A stretch of 64,000 bases of DNA from Lithobates sylvaticus (taxonomy: Eukaryota > Chordata > Amphibia > Anura > Ranidae): the NCBI GenBank assembly GCA_028564925.1, contig CM053026.1:600461107-600525106 (forward strand), written 5' to 3'. Shown piece after piece: positions 29,301 to 42,700 of the stretch (its first letter is position 1; the number at the start of each line of letters is the position of its first letter). The position numbers were made by a program, and so were the translations under genes. The notes under the pieces are model-generated. The model was given only the letters and a program-made list of their open reading frames with translations. It was not told the DNA's origin and searched no databases.

Positions 29301-29470
29301 AAATTGATTAAAACTGGATCAGTCAGAATTTGGAGCAACTGTGCATGAAAACCAATCAGCTCCCGTCTTTAATTTTCAAAGTTTAACTGAACATGTTAAA
29401 GATAGAAACTGATTAGTTGCCATGCACAGTCGCTTCAGATTCTGGCTGCTCCAGTTTTGATAAATGTCCC
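29301..29470. mobile_element. Short inverted-repeat element related to TTGATTTACTAAA family
   Basis: Left 'attgattaaaactgga', right 'tccagttttgataaat', with inner 'ccaatcagctcc' and 'aactgattagttgccatgca' pieces. Diverged copy. The following 29471-30424 has no element I can name; a tail-like 'ctcaataaagagttcc' on the minus strand near 29960 is noted under rejected items. Confidence 0.6.
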
Positions 29471-30424
29471 CAAGGTTTTCTATTGCAACCAGTGTATTTT
29501 ACTGGGAAAACACCAGTCTAATAGTGTGATAAACAAGAAAATAGGTTCTATTTTTGTTTACATAGGGCATCCAAACAGTGGGGGACCCCTTCATACTACA
29601 TATAGACATAAGTGGCAAGCAAACAATGGAATTCAGCAACTGGGTTGAATGCGCATATGCAGTGTTGAGTTTGTTGAGCTCTCCATCCAGTTGTTTTTGG
29701 TGGCCACCCAGCAAAAAAACTAGAGACAACACTGCAGAAAGCATGCTCTACCTCCATTTTCTACATAAAGGTTTTACTTGCTAGCCTGGCTACTCTGTGA
29801 GCCAGACTCTAGGCAATGGCGATTGTGACAAACCACCTGGCACCCTGCCTGGGTGCCTCCACCAAGATACAGCTTCTTCCACTCTGGAACCAGGTATTAT
29901 AGCTGAAAAATGCACCCAAGAACTAGACGACACTAGCTTAGGTGCAAATTGGAACTCTTTATTGAGAATTCCCACAGAAATGATACCGCACAAAATCAGA
30001 TAAGAGTTTGATCACATTATCCTAAACAATGCAAACTTTAAACAGTAATATCATCAGTACATCTAATGAACAGCTAGCAGTGAACAGTAACCTAATTAAA
30101 CAGTGATCTAATCAAGCAAGTAAGCTAATCAACAGCCAGGCACCCAAGATTTGATTAGTCAGGGAGCCCACCCCAGACAGTCCTGTAGACAAAGTACATT
30201 ACACATGCAGTCTTTCAGGTGTTTGGCTTTCAAGTGTGTAATCTGTTCACTAGAAAAGTCATCATAAGACAAAACGCATACAATGTTCCAGCAGTCTGAA
30301 CAAGTGGAATGAATTTATCTTCATAGATTTCGTGAGCGAGATTGTTGATAAATATTTGTGTCCCAAGTGGAGTTCTTCTCCAACCCAGTCTGCAGGAGGG
30401 CCACCATATATCCTCTGACCATTA

Positions 30425-31071
30425 CAAGGGGTTGTAAACCCTCAAGGTTTTTCACCTTACTGCATTCTATGCAGTAAAATGAAAAACCTTCTGTAGTGTA
30501 GAGCCCCCTTTTACTTACCTGAACCCAATCTTTCCAGCGATGAGAATGCGCCCAGCAGCTCCAACCACTGTCTCGGGTCCTCATTGGATAGATTGATAGC
30601 ACCAGCAGCCATTGGCTCCCGCTGCTGTCAATCAAATTCAGTGACACAGGAGTCGGGGCGGAACGAGCTGCACATTGGGGTTAAGTATAAACATGTTTGT
30701 TATTTAAAAAATAAAAAATAATAATAATTTCCCTTTACATTTAAAAAAATAAAAATAAAACTTTACATTTCTCTGTTCTCCCCTTCCCTGTGAGCGTTGT
30801 GCACGGCTGCATCTCTTCCCCCCTCTCTTCCTCTTCACACAGGGACTTGAACAATCAATCTGCTGTCAATCAAATGCAATGAGGAGGAAGTGGGGGTGCG
30901 AGGTTAAGCTTCATAGAAGTGGGGCTCCATAGACACGTAGTTCAGAAAGAGCAGGCACCGTGTGCCCCCATAGCGAACAGCTTACTTTACAGAGCAGGTG
31001 AGTATAACAGTTTTTTTTTTTTTATTAAAATAACAAAAGAAAAAATAAATTAACCTTTAGTAACACCTTAA
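30425..31071. mobile_element. 'aggggttgtaaaccctc' family copy, compound or rearranged
   Basis: Begins 'aaggggttgtaaaccctc', includes 'gattggatagattgatagca' and the 'ccgctgctgtcaatcaaatt' motif, then continues into a second related stretch ('atcaatctgctgtcaatcaa') and ends 'ttagtaacaccttaa'. Probably two family members side by side. The bases 31072-31618 show no further element. Confidence 0.55.
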
Positions 31072-31618
31072 AAGGGCCTGGTAGCCTACTTTTATAAAAA
31101 CAAAAATGTACAGTCTTAACAATGGTTTCCCATGCAGGGGGATCAGCTTCTTACAGTAAAATGATCAACTGAAAATACACTTCAGCAGCACCGCTGTTCT
31201 CTCTGGTCTCCCAAACCATGGGCTCTTTAGGCTCACTCAGCCTATGATTGCCGCACCCAACTGCACAGGCCCACTATTGGCCACCAGATAGGGTTCTTTC
31301 AGCACCCCAGGACTCTCTAGTTGCCTCAGCTTTCTTGGTCCTCTGTTGACCCACTTAGCTGTCCAAACTCTCACAGCCCTGCAGGTAAGGGAATCTCTCC
31401 AACATGGAGTTTTATCTTCCCAGTAGGTCACCTCTCCTGGCTGGAGGTCCCCTCACACAAAAGTTCTGTCTCCAAATAGCAGCAACTACCCTGACCTACT
31501 CTCAGTCCTGCCTTATAATGACCCTACACACTTGTGCACCCACACAGGCTGCAGGAGTCTAGCAAGGTTTGGACACAGTATTGAAGGTTCTGTCATACCC
31601 AAGACACTTTGGAACCTT

Positions 31619-31862
31619 CAGGCTGACTTCACACTAAAGCACGGAGCGGCTCACAGCAGGAGTCCGGTGGGTCCCTGTTCACCGTTTCAGTTCTCATTTC
31701 AGTCCCAATTTTTGGCTGAATTCGGACCTGAAATGGACCAGAAGATGCACAGGAGCCACTCTGGAAATGTGTGCTTCATAGAGAGCCGGTCACAATCTCC
31801 TGACACGCAAATTGGATGCGAGGGAAACCTGCATCCAATTCGCAGTAGTGTGAACCCAGCCT
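31619..31862. mobile_element. Short inverted-repeat element ('ggctgacttcacacta')
   Basis: Left 'aggctgacttcacacta' and right 'tagtgtgaacccagcct' are inverse. The 'ttcacac' motif in the ends is shared with several other short elements in this window. Confidence 0.65.
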
Positions 31863-32177
31863 CAAACTCCAGACCCCGATCCAGGATTACAAAACCCAGA
31901 GAAGACTTACAATAGCGCATACCCAACACATACTACTGACTGCTGCACTCTATAGTGTGCTGTACATTGCATACTCCTGACCAATGCACGGTTTGCGTTT
32001 CTTTTCAGGACATTACCATTTGTTTAATTTCATGACTACTACTAGAAATAAATGTTGTCATATATAGATGGGGTACTGCACTCTTCCTGACCAGCACCAA
32101 TATAATTAGGTATTTCCCCAAAATTCAGATTCTGTAAGCTCAAAGTTCTGCTATAAATTCTATTGGTGTCAGACACT

Positions 32178-32433
32178 AAAGGCCCATTCACACTGAACCG
32201 ACAGCGGCTGGAAAATAAACTGCAGCACTTTACCTGTCTGACAGCTGAACTTTATTTGAAGTGTACAAAAGTAAAGTTTGTCCATGCCACTGTACAGCAG
32301 TATGCTGTGCTGTGCTGCTGTACAGATGTGATTCAGTAAGATTCTGCATGCCTGCATTTATCGCAGCAAAGTTCCAGTGCAAAGAGGACACACACAAAAC
32401 AATTCACCACACTTAGTATGAATTGGCCCTAAT
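32178..32433. mobile_element. Short inverted-repeat element ('ggcccattcacact')
   Basis: Left 'taaaggcccattcacact', right 'agtatgaattggccctaa'. TAA at both edges suggests a Harbinger-type 3-bp target. The stretch 32434-34953 holds no other clear element, apart from an A-run near 33522-33541 and a 'gcatttatcagcgtataaca' fragment near 33463. Confidence 0.6.
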
Positions 32434-34953
32434 AAAATAAATTTACTATATGTGATTATCTGGTTGCCTTGCAAATTGATTAACCAGAAGGCTAAAAACA
32501 CATATATGTTGCATACTATTATGATGGCCTTTCCACATTTGTGACCATACTGTAAGGCCATTTAGTATTTGTTTAGAATTCCAGTTAAAGTATTTTTTCT
32601 TTTAATTGTAATATACAGTTGCATATCATTATTTCATTCTAAAGCAAAACTACAAACCTATTTATGTCTAATTTATCTCTTCTGGAACTATTTTAGTTTA
32701 AAATGTCCTTAATAAGCTTATATAACTATTTCTAACATGCACCCTTTTATTTTGCATATGCAAGAAAGGTTTTTGCAAAATATTGGCTTCTCCTTTCTAT
32801 TATTCTACAGTTATTAATACTGATGCCAAATCTATTCTTTGCTGATTGCTGCATGCAAAAGGCCAAGTGCATCTGAGTCACGATTGGAATGGTTGTAATT
32901 GCGATGACCTATCACGTTATAATAGAAAACAAATCCTTCTCAATCTGAAGAGTTCCTAGTATTCAGATTTTGTCAGCTATGTAAAGGATGTCAACCTATT
33001 AACGGTAAAGTACATCTTCTAGATGTGAATCATTATCTTCTGTCCCCAGTCATGTACACACCACTTCAGTTTAACATACTTGAAAAGTTCTCGAAGACTA
33101 TGATAAATGCCAAAAGGCCTTTTTCAAATCAAATATAAAGATGTAGTCTGAAACAACAGTGGCGAACCAAACCCAGTTTTGGAAACTGTCAGATTCTGAA
33201 CTGAACTCTGAAAGTTGTGTCCAAAATAAGGCTGGCAGATCACTAGACACTGGTATTGCCTGTGGTCATCCTGCAACTGATCTTTTCTCTGTAGAGAGAC
33301 AGCCATTTTGGTAGAGACAGGGTTTTGTATTCATATGTCAGAGCCTCCAGGAAGGAGAACAGTCGCACAATGGTGACACCACCAAATCACACTAATCTCC
33401 TCATACTAGGCAGAGCCTTAAAATCGAACACTGCAGATATACAGCTACAGTGGGGAAAATACTGCATTTATCAGCGTATAACACTCACTTTCTCTCTGTG
33501 GCACAAAATGTCTGTCTGGATAAAAAAAAAAAAAAAAAAAAAGGGAGTAGAGATAGCAAGTCCATCTGACCATTTTTCCTTGCACTTAAGATCTGTCATC
33601 CTTGCAAAATATCGGCCCCCAGTGGGGCCCTTGAGACCCCCACAGCTATAGAGAGGGAGGGGATGTCGCTAGTCTAAAGTCCTCCTAGAAAGAGGCTAAC
33701 AAGCTGCAAAAACCCCATGGGAAAAAATAGAGGCAGAACAGTGCGCCTGGTTCGTGCAGGGACCTTAGGCACCACAGAGAGGGAGGTGCGCAGGATATTA
33801 GAAAAAAAAAATGGCATAACATTTTAAGTAGCCCCAGCTCTCCTGACCTTCTGCAGCAACTGCCGGAAGGGTGGACGGCAACTCCCACACACCCCCAAAG
33901 AGGATCCGGAGATAAAAGGGTCACCTTGGGCTAAATGATTAAAGAACTTCTGACTTTTACTCATGATAGGAGTTCTAGTAGGGAGGAATAACAGGGGATA
34001 TACCCCTCCTGGCTTCTCTCTTCGCAATGATCATAGGGATTTTCAGGGACAGGACTCTGCTGCAGGCAGACCTCGGCCCTGGAACTGTAAAGCACTCTGC
34101 AGCAAATTCCATGCAAAACGCTACATGCCAAGAGGAGCACCTGCAGCAGGATGCAAAGCATGGCAACAGCTTTACAGGCCAGCTCCACAGGTATGGCCCC
34201 ACAAGGATTTACCAAACAGACCACTAATCAAGAAGCTGCATTAAAAGCTACAGTGGTTATGGTGCAGTAGGAATATTGATAGAAGAATTATCTTGGTGCA
34301 ATATTTTTATTCAGACAGAGAGAGCAACCTCCAAAGTAAAAAAGGTAAGCTTCTCTCAGAAGAGAGGAGGTTCACCACCTAAGGACCCTAGTAAAAAATG
34401 GAGGCGGCTTGATACTGAACAGGCAGAATGGCAGATCAGGTCATATAGTGAATACATCTTTCAACCAATCAACCACAAACATATATACATCACTGTACTC
34501 CAACATGATCCAGAAATAATCCTCTGGTGCCAAATCAGAAGAATTTAAACATTTGGTCCCATGCATGCATGAAAAGTCTTGCCAGTGTCACAGCCCTAAA
34601 ATGTGTAAATACTAGATGTAACTAAAATGACAGGTCAATTATAAATGGAATTTCAAGCAATGTCAATTAATACAAATGCATTAAATCACTATATACAGTA
34701 CAACTAAAAGCATAACCACAAAATAAAATCCTCTTTATTTTTCTGAGTTATGCCAAGAAAGGTTTTTTTTTTAGCACTCATGATATGTAAATAGTTCTCA
34801 TCTAATACCTACAGTGCTGAACTTCATATTGAGGCCAGGGACCATTTGTTATGGCTGCAGGCTTTCAAGTCCAATGTTAAAAATGGAAATGGTTTTAATT
34901 AAAGCATTTTCTGCAGTCAGAAAGACACATGTAGTTGTGAACAGTGCAATTAC

Positions 34954-35147
34954 CTCTGGGCTATGTCTCTCAGAAAAGGACTGTGATTCAGAAGCAGAAA
35001 CTTTATCATTTAGTCTTGTTAGAGAAGATGGAGCAGAGACTGATACCGTTTTATTAATGGTGTGTTTGCCCTCTGTCTTGTCTCTGTTCCTGTCCTGTGG
35101 AGTTGGTTTAAAGTCCCCATCCACTGTAGAAAAAACAGAACCTGGAG
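34954..35147 (-). CDS. MAP9: MAP9 coding exon 4 (residues 156-220)
   Basis: A 194-nt exon with acceptor 'tctctttttgtatag' and donor 'gag|gtaatt'. Starting from the carried C it encodes PPGSVFSTVDGDFKPTPQDR through SVSAPSSLTRLNDK to SERHSPE, ending in phase 0. It aligns with the mammalian MAP9 segment having DDHFKPSPRPR, HSAPSSLPT and FSENLDPE: the FKP[ST]P, SAPSSL and FSE..[DS]PE blocks are shared in the same order and spacing. Confidence 0.88.
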
Positions 35148-35811
35148 CTATACAAAAAGAGAAATAAATTATTCAAGAACATGAAACCACAAATGGGAAT
35201 TAATAAGATTTTTTTACATTTAGAAACAAGAATAGTGTAATTTATTCAATTATATTTATGGATGTCATGATAATGCTAGCTATAGCGCTTAGACCTAGAA
35301 AGGTTCAATATTTTGTTGACCTGACATGCTTTGGAATTACTCTGCTGCCACCTAGTGAACAGAAATGATCACAACACATTAGCAGCTTATCTGGATTTCT
35401 GATGGTCACAGCTAACATGGCAAACTGTATTGTGCATTTTTTTGAAATACAAAATTGTTATAAAAGTTTTTATTAGTGTTTTAGATTTTTGCCTTAAAGT
35501 GGTCCTGAACTCTGGAAGATGTGAACCCAAAAAAAGGCATGCAGAGGGCAAAGGGATAGTCATCTGTATTGCTTGTAGGGTTCCTGTAGCTGGTCTCTCC
35601 TCCATTATTGACTTGTTATGCGCGGTATCTGTGTGTGGAGGTGATGACCATCTTGGTAGAAGCAGGATTTTGCTTGCTTATGTCACAGCTCTGCACCCCC
35701 CCCCCCCCCCCCCGCCACCCATTACTTGGTGATCTCGTAACTAAGTGAGGAATATTCAAGAACAAGTAACAGGGGTGTGGGAAGCACAAATATGCAGAAT
35801 GAATTAAAGGA

Positions 35812-36560
35812 GTTGTAAATCCTCACAGTTTTTCACCTTAATGCATTCTATGTATTAACCACTTAAGGACCGGAAGATTTGCCCCCTTAATGACCAGGCC
35901 ATTCTTTGTGAAACAGTCCTGCGTCGCTTTAAATGACAATTGCGTGGTCGGGCGACGCTGTACACAAAAACAAAATTGATGTCCTTTTTTCCCCACAAAT
36001 AAAGCTTTCTTTTGGTGGTATTTGATCAGCTCTGCATTTTTTTTTTTTGCGCTATAAACAAAAAAAAAAATGCACGTCAATTTAAAAAAAATTATATTAT
36101 ATATATTATATATTTTTTTTTTTTTGTTTTACTTTTTGCACAACAAAACAGAAAAAATAAAAAATTTCTTCATCACTTTAGGCCAATATGTATTCTACAT
36201 ATTTTTGGTAAAAAAAAAAATATTTTTTTACCAGTGTTTTTTAGCGGGACTGCGACATTGCGGCGGACAGATCAGACACGTTTGACTCTTTTTTGGGACC
36301 ATTGACATTTAAACAGCAATCGGTGCTATAAAAATGCACTGATTACTTTATAAATGTCACTGGCAAAGAAGGGGTTAACACTAGGGCGGCGATCAAGGGG
36401 TTAAATGTGTTCCCTGGGAGGTGTTTAACTGTGGCGGGAGGGGACTGACTGGGAGTACAAAGAGATTTCTGTTCCTAATCACTAGGAACAGACGTTCACT
36501 CTGAACTCCCCTGTCAGAGCGGGGATCTGTTCGTTTACATTCCCCCTTCTGGCTCTCTGT
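35812..36560. mobile_element. Two TTAA-type repeats nested, second truncated on the right
   Basis: An 'aaaggagttgtaaatcctca' start (17582 family) runs only to 35854, where TTAACCACTTAAGGACCGG (18064 family) begins at 35855. The latter carries the 'gcgctataaacaaaaaa' and 'gggaccattgacattta' blocks, then is lost near 36560 without its right end. Confidence 0.7.
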
Positions 36561-37640
36561 GGAGCAGCAGCAGAAAAAGAAAAACGTCCAGTGTGCATTG
36601 GACCTAAAACCTAGAAGCTGGTTGGTTACTAGGCACGGGTGCTCTACAGTATATTCGGTGTGCTCCAATTTTAGCAAGTCTCCTCCTGTGTGTCTCATCT
36701 GCAATAATTCTCTTCTGCCTACCAGAAAGGAACTCAATGTACACCGAGTCACTATGTGAAGCTTGGTATGAAGACACTCCCATGGGCATTCGCAGAAAAC
36801 ATGTCATTCTGGGTTGGCCAGTTAAGAAAGCTGAAAGCTTTGACATGGAGGAAGGCCAGGTAAACATGTCAGTAGCAGTGATGGCAGGGAAGTAGGGTAG
36901 TGGCTGTTGCAGCACTGGAGGGGTCCATTTGGCATGCAAGTCTGCTATAATGTACAAATATGCTGTGCATAGTTTCATATTATAGCCCAGGCCCCAGTCA
37001 ATTAACATTTTTTCAGAAGCAGAGATCAGCAATGGATGACTATGAACTTCTCACAGCACAGTTTTCCTCCAACCTGATGTCATCTGTTCAAGGGCCATTC
37101 CAAGATTTATCAGAGGCTTTAAAGAAGTCACAGCCCCCCCCCCCCCCCCACCTCCCCCCCCCCCCCCCCCCCCCCCCCCCAAGATATTATTCTACCCTAT
37201 TCCTACAGAGGCAAATCAGAAACGACATAGATTATGATTTTTGACTATCTTTAATCCGATCTATTATTGCAGATAACAGTGACAGAAATACAGGTCAAGC
37301 TCAGCCACTATCAATGTATTGGGCCCAATGACTAAAATGAGAAGAAGGCTGTTTGTTTTTAGGAAATTACAGTGCATTTCCAGCACCACCATTTTTTTCA
37401 CACCACCTAAAAGTTAAAGTGAAGCTTTATAGTGTGAGGAAAGTATTTGTTAATGTCAATGTTTCCTTCTTCAAATGACAGGTGACTAGCAAAATGTAGG
37501 CAATTTGTGCCTGAGATTAGAGCTGCATGATTCCGGACAAAATGAGAATCGCATTTTTTTTTGCTTAGACTAAAGATCACGATTCTCTCATGATTCCCGG
37601 CTTAACATCATCTTTCACGTTATACAAAAAAAAAAAAATG
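36561..37640. other. Unclassified stretch with very long C-tract
   Basis: Contains an interrupted C-run of about 50 bases (37134-37182). An open frame at 36960-37244 (plus) and an opposing one at 36604-37032 (minus) have no recognisable family features and I do not call them genes. Confidence 0.4.
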
Positions 37641-37787
37641 GCTACCTTTACGGTTTCGTTTTTTTATTAATTCATGAAAGTGTGTTTTTCCCCCCAATAT
37701 ATATATATATAGTTTGGGGGTTCCAAGTAAATTTCTACCAAAAAATACTGAATTTAACTTGTAACCAACAAGTGTCAGAAAAAGGTT

Positions 37788-38194
37788 TAGGCCTCATGTA
37801 CATTGCTGCTGGTAAACGGATGTTTAGGAGCAGTTGGGCATTTTTTTCAACTGCTCCTGAACTCTCCTCTGGGTTATCTTATCAGTACACTGGTTCGTTT
37901 TTTAGTCATTTCTAGGCAGTTGTGTTTAGAGGCTTTTTTTGGAACCCCCAAAAAAATGCATTCAGAAGCTGTGTTTAGGGGCATTTCAAATGCCAAAGGC
38001 AGCTAAACGCAGTAACTCATGTTTAGCTGCATTTTGTTTACATGCATTTTTGGCTATTTAAAAAAATAAAAATACATTTCAAATGTTTCTAGGTGCAAAC
38101 GTGGCTAATCGGACATTTTTAGACGCTGGTTTCTAGCTGTCAAGTTAAAGCAATCATTCAGGAGGGGTTGAACAACGTCCCGTGAACATGAAGC
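37788..38194. mobile_element. Short inverted-repeat element ('aggcctcatgtacat')
   Basis: Ends 'aggcctcatgtacat' and 'gtgaacatgaagcct' are inverse. Immediately left (37640-37780) is a fragment of the 24076 family. Immediately right begins a Harbinger-type element. Confidence 0.6.
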
Positions 38195-38199
38195 CTAAT

Positions 38200-38565
38200 G
38201 CTGCGTACACACGACCGGACTTTCCGGCAGAAAAGGTCAGACGGTCTTCCCGACGAAGTTACAAATGACTTGCCCACACGAACAGACCAAAGTCCGTTCA
38301 TTTTGAACGTGATGATATACGATGGGACTAGAAAAGGAAGGCCAATAGCTGCCCTGGCGTCGTATTTGGTCCGTCGGACCAGTATACAGACAAACGTTTT
38401 TCCCAATAGGAATTGATTCCGTTGGAAAGATTTGAAACATGTTCTATTTCTAGGTCCGTCTGAATTTTTGGAAGAAAAAACTATCGGCTTATGCCACACA
38501 CGATCGGAATATCCGACGGAATGATTCCATTTTCTGGTGGAAAGTCCGGTCGTGTGTACGCGGCA
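38200..38565. mobile_element. Harbinger-like non-autonomous element with TAA duplication
   Basis: A 366-bp element with inverted ends 'tgctgcgtacacacgaccgg' and 'cggtcgtgtgtacgcggca', flanked by TAA at 38197-38199 and 38566-38568. Same family as 14293-14641. Confidence 0.82.
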
Positions 38566-38649
38566 TAAGTCTTTAAGGTGGTTAAACTTCCCTCATTTAC
38601 AGACTGAAGTTCATTCCTTTTATCTAAAAGGACTAAGGGCTAAAAGGAC

Positions 38650-38899
38650 TAAGGGCTCTTTCACCCTATTTTTCCATCCATCTGCAGAGCGGATCGGATG
38701 ACGACGGACTCTACGGTCCGTCGTCACCCAATCCCCCATAGTGGAGAGCGGCGCTGTGACAGGTCCGTCCCTGCACAGAGTGCAGAGACGGACCTGTCAT
38801 CTTCCTGCTTAGCGGAGATCGCGCCGGCGATCCCCACTGAGCAAGCGGATATCCACGGGGCGGATCTGCACTGATCCGCCCCGTGTGAAAGAGCCCTAA
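38650..38899. mobile_element. Harbinger-like short element ('gggctctttcac')
   Basis: Left 'taagggctctttcaccc', right 'gtgtgaaagagccctaa', TAA at both edges. Several inner perfect palindromes ('ggatcagtgcagatcc'-like) form a fold-back. The following 38900-39722 has nothing recognised. Confidence 0.72.
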
Positions 38900-39722
38900 G
38901 TTAGGTGTTACAATGTATCTCTTTATCTCTGTCTAAGCAAAGAATCACAATCTGATTCTTTAACGATTAAATCGTGCAGCTTTACCTGAGATGTGTTCAT
39001 AATTAAAGCCAATACACATTTTGAGATTGCTAGTTGTAATTGTTATGCATTGTCCAAACACAATTGCAATAAAATGACAAGTCAAAAGGTTAATGGAAAC
39101 CATTTGCTTTTGCAAAGTATTACATGGTTAGAGACATCTGTGCAGACAGAAAATGTATGCAGATTTTATTTGCAGTGTTTTGCTGCCATCTTGTGATGAA
39201 GATTGTCATTTATGTGGGACGGACATATTTTCTTATAGCATGTACTCTTACTATTCTTGCCTACATATTAAGTTGTATTTGGACCTTTTGTCAGGGAAAA
39301 TTTGAATCTGAAACATACAGTATATCTATGATATTAAGTAGTAACCATGTGCTCATGGTTCTCTACAGTTACAAGGAGTGGAACAAAAAACAAAATACCA
39401 ACCAGGCAAAGTGACCATTTCATACACCTTCCCACTTCCAAGCAATTCAAGAAGAAAAGCCAACAGCTATACTACGGCCTGTGTTGACAGTCTTATGTTT
39501 GCTTTAAGCAGATTTTGCATTACCATACAAATCTATAGAAATGATAAACCCACTTGAAGCCGGTCAACTGCAGGTCAATGTATCTGTCAACAAATTCTGA
39601 ATGATCTCAGGAGCTTCTCACACTCCTGTAAACTGATGCCATTGACACAAGCCAAAAGCCTTTCAACACAGGCCTGTAAAGAATATGTGTCTTGCTAGAA
39701 AAAAAAAAAAAAAAAAAAGAAG

Positions 39723-42700
39723 GTTTTTTTTTTTTTTTTTTCCACATCAGCAATATTCAAGAGATTAGTATTCAACTTGATGTTCATTTACATCTCTCGT
39801 TATATTTCACATCATTGTGGATTTTTGTTACTTAGTGATTTGATCGGTGAAGTTTATCATGTTCTTGTTATTTATTATAAATATTTGTTTCTCTTTTATA
39901 ACCTGTGGAGTTTTTTTTTTTTTTTTTTTTCTTTTTTTTTTTTTTTCCTTTCCCTTTTTTTCCTTTTTTTCCCCCCTTATTTATTTTACCTCATATCCCC
40001 CTCCCGTTCCCGCCCTCCCTATTTCCCGATACCTCTCGTCTTTTTTTTTTTTTTTTTTTTATCTCGAAAGCCGTTTTTCTGTTTCCTGTCATTTTATATA
40101 ATCGTTTCGACATACTCCCATGTCTGTTTGAATTTCTGCCATCTTTTCCATTTTTTCGGAACGTCCTCTTCTCCTTCTCCATTATATCTTAATTTTTCAA
40201 GATGATATATTTCTTCCACTCTTAGGACCCATTCTCTTTTTGTTGGAGGTTCTTCGTGTTGCCATTTTTTCGGGATAAGACTCTTGGCTGCGTTTAGCAT
40301 CTGGGGAATCAGTGTGTTTATATATTGTTTTATTGGGTCATCTGTCCCATGGAATAAACATATCCAGGGATCTTCCTTTATGGTTACGTCAGTAATTATT
40401 TTTATGAGGCTTAGAATCTCTCTCCAGAATTTTTTTTATTTTTGGGCATTCCCACCAAATGTGGGCCATAGTGCCCGACTTATTGCATCCCCTCCAGCAA
40501 TTCTGTGAGTTGTCTAGGTAGAATTTGTTTAGTTTGTCAGGTGTCATATACCATCTGGAGAGGCATTTATAGTTCATCTCCGCCGTCATGGTGTCTATGG
40601 CTGATATATGGGTTAATTTCAGTATTTTTTTAACTTTGTGCATATAGTCGTGTGCACCCAACTCCGTGCCCCATTTTAAAAAGAAAGGCGGTATCTCCAG
40701 TTTCTCCTCTGCGAGAATGGCTCTATAGAGCCGGGATATTGTTTTCTTTTTTTCTCCTCCTGTGTCAGCGCAGATTTTTTCCAGTGCTGTATAGTTTTCT
40801 TTTGTTCTTAACGGTTGGGGAAGGCTCCTTACAAAATGGGCCAATTGTAAATATCGCCACTCATTTACTCTTATTTGTGTTGGATAGTGCTGTAGTTCTA
40901 CTAGTGTTTTTATTCTTCCTTTATCTATTATATCTTTTAACTGCGTGTTTTCCCCTAACCATTGACCCCCTACGTGTCTTTCTCCTGGTGGGAAATACTC
41001 GTTGTCACTTAAGATCATTAACGGTGAATTATACTCCCACTTGTATTGTTTGTGCAATAAATCCCATATTTTTAATACATTTTTAGTTATTTTTTGTGTG
41101 TTAGTGCCCAGACTTCTTAAGTGTGGAGGTATCCATATAATCTTTCTTAAATTTTTTTCGCTTATAGTGCTCTCCATTTTAACCCAGTGTTTATCTTCTG
41201 TTTCCCGTGCCCACTCTATTGCTCGTGACACCATGACCGCGTAATAGTATTTTTTTAGATCCGGGATCCCCATTCCTCCCTGATCTTTATTCTGCCTCAA
41301 AGTATTACGGGAGATCCTAGGTTTTTTATTTTGCCAAATGAACCTGCTTATTATGGAGTTTAAAGTTTGGAAGTAATAGTCTGGTAGAGGGATTGGTAGC
41401 ATAGAAAATTTATATGTAACTTTAGGTAACAGCACCATTTTGACTGTGTTGATCTGGCCAAACCATGATAGGGGCCTTAGGGATAGTTTTTTGGCCTCGT
41501 TTTTGATTTCGTCCAGTAGTGGGATATAGTTCTCATTGAATAATTGTTCTACTGAGTTTGCTAGTTTAATCCCCAAGTATTTTAGACCTTTCCTCTTCCA
41601 AGGGAAAGGATATTCTTTTTGTAGCTCTTGTGCCTCCTTTGGTTCCATATTTATGTTCAGAATCTCTGATTTGTTTAAGTTAATTTTGAAGTTTGCTATT
41701 ACTCCATATTGTTTTAACGTTTCTATCAGTCGTGGCATTGTGTAATTTGGTTCAGAGACGTAGAACAGCAGGTCGTCTGCGAAGGCTGCGACTTTATGCT
41801 CGACGTCGCCGATTTTTATTCCTTTAATATCTTTTTTTGCTCTGATTGTTGCTAATAATGGTTCAAGCGAGAGCACAAAAAGAAGTGGAGACAGGGGGCA
41901 CCCCTGTCTCGTCCCGTTTCTCATTGTAAAGGGAGTTGAAATGATCCCCATTAATTTTTATTGTTGCAGTCGGTACTTCATATAATACCCTAATTCTTTG
42001 TATCATCCTGTCACCTATGCCCATGTACTTCAGTGTCTCCATCATGAGCCCCCAGTCTACTCTGTCAAATGCTTTTTCAGCGTCAATTGACAGAAATAGA
42101 CATGGGGGCCCATGAACTTTCGCTTTTTGCAACAGCAGGAGTGATCTGACTCCATTATCGCGCCCCTCTCTCCCTGCCACAAAACCTACCTGGTCCTTAT
42201 GGACCAATTCCCTCATTTTGTCTCTTAGCCTGTTGGCCAGGACTTTTGCGTAAAGTTTTGTATCACAATTCAGGAGTGAAACTGGTCTATAACTTGGGCA
42301 TAACTTTTCATCTTTGCCTTCTTTTAAAATTACAGTGATCTGAGCTCTCTGGGCTTCTGAGCTTAACCCATAGTCTATTCCGAGTCCGTTCATGTAGTTA
42401 CAAAGCCGGGGTAATAGGATTGTCTCGAATTTCTTAAAGTATTTCATAGGGAATCCGTCCAGTCCTGGGCTTTTCCCTGTTGGTGTTTGTAGGATAGCTT
42501 TTTTTATTTCCTGTTCTGTGATTGGGTTTTCCATACTTTCGCTATCGTTTGCGTTTAGTTGGGATATTCCTGATTTATCTAGGAACTGTTTTATATTAGT
42601 TGTTTTTCCTCTATCTACTTTACCTTTCTTGACATCGTAAAGTGTACTGTAATAATCTCGGAAAACTTCTGCTATCTCTTTTGTTTTATAAACTAATTCT

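Noticed and set aside
29790-30010. Possible LTR-like end: 'ctcaataaagagttcc' on the minus strand near 29960 followed by a mixed block
   Set aside because: No second repeat, primer-binding site or coding remnant, so the polyadenylation-like word alone is not evidence.
36960-37244. Open frame containing DDYELLTAQFSSNLMSSVQG followed by a proline run
   Set aside because: The proline run is only the translated C-tract. No start context, splice sites or known domain, and an opposing frame of similar length exists.
39777-40205. Phe-rich 142-residue plus-strand frame
   Set aside because: Antisense of the LINE 3' UTR and its purine tract.
40652-41086. 144-residue plus-strand frame, leucine/phenylalanine-rich
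   Set aside because: Antisense shadow of the L1-like ORF2 C-terminal region.
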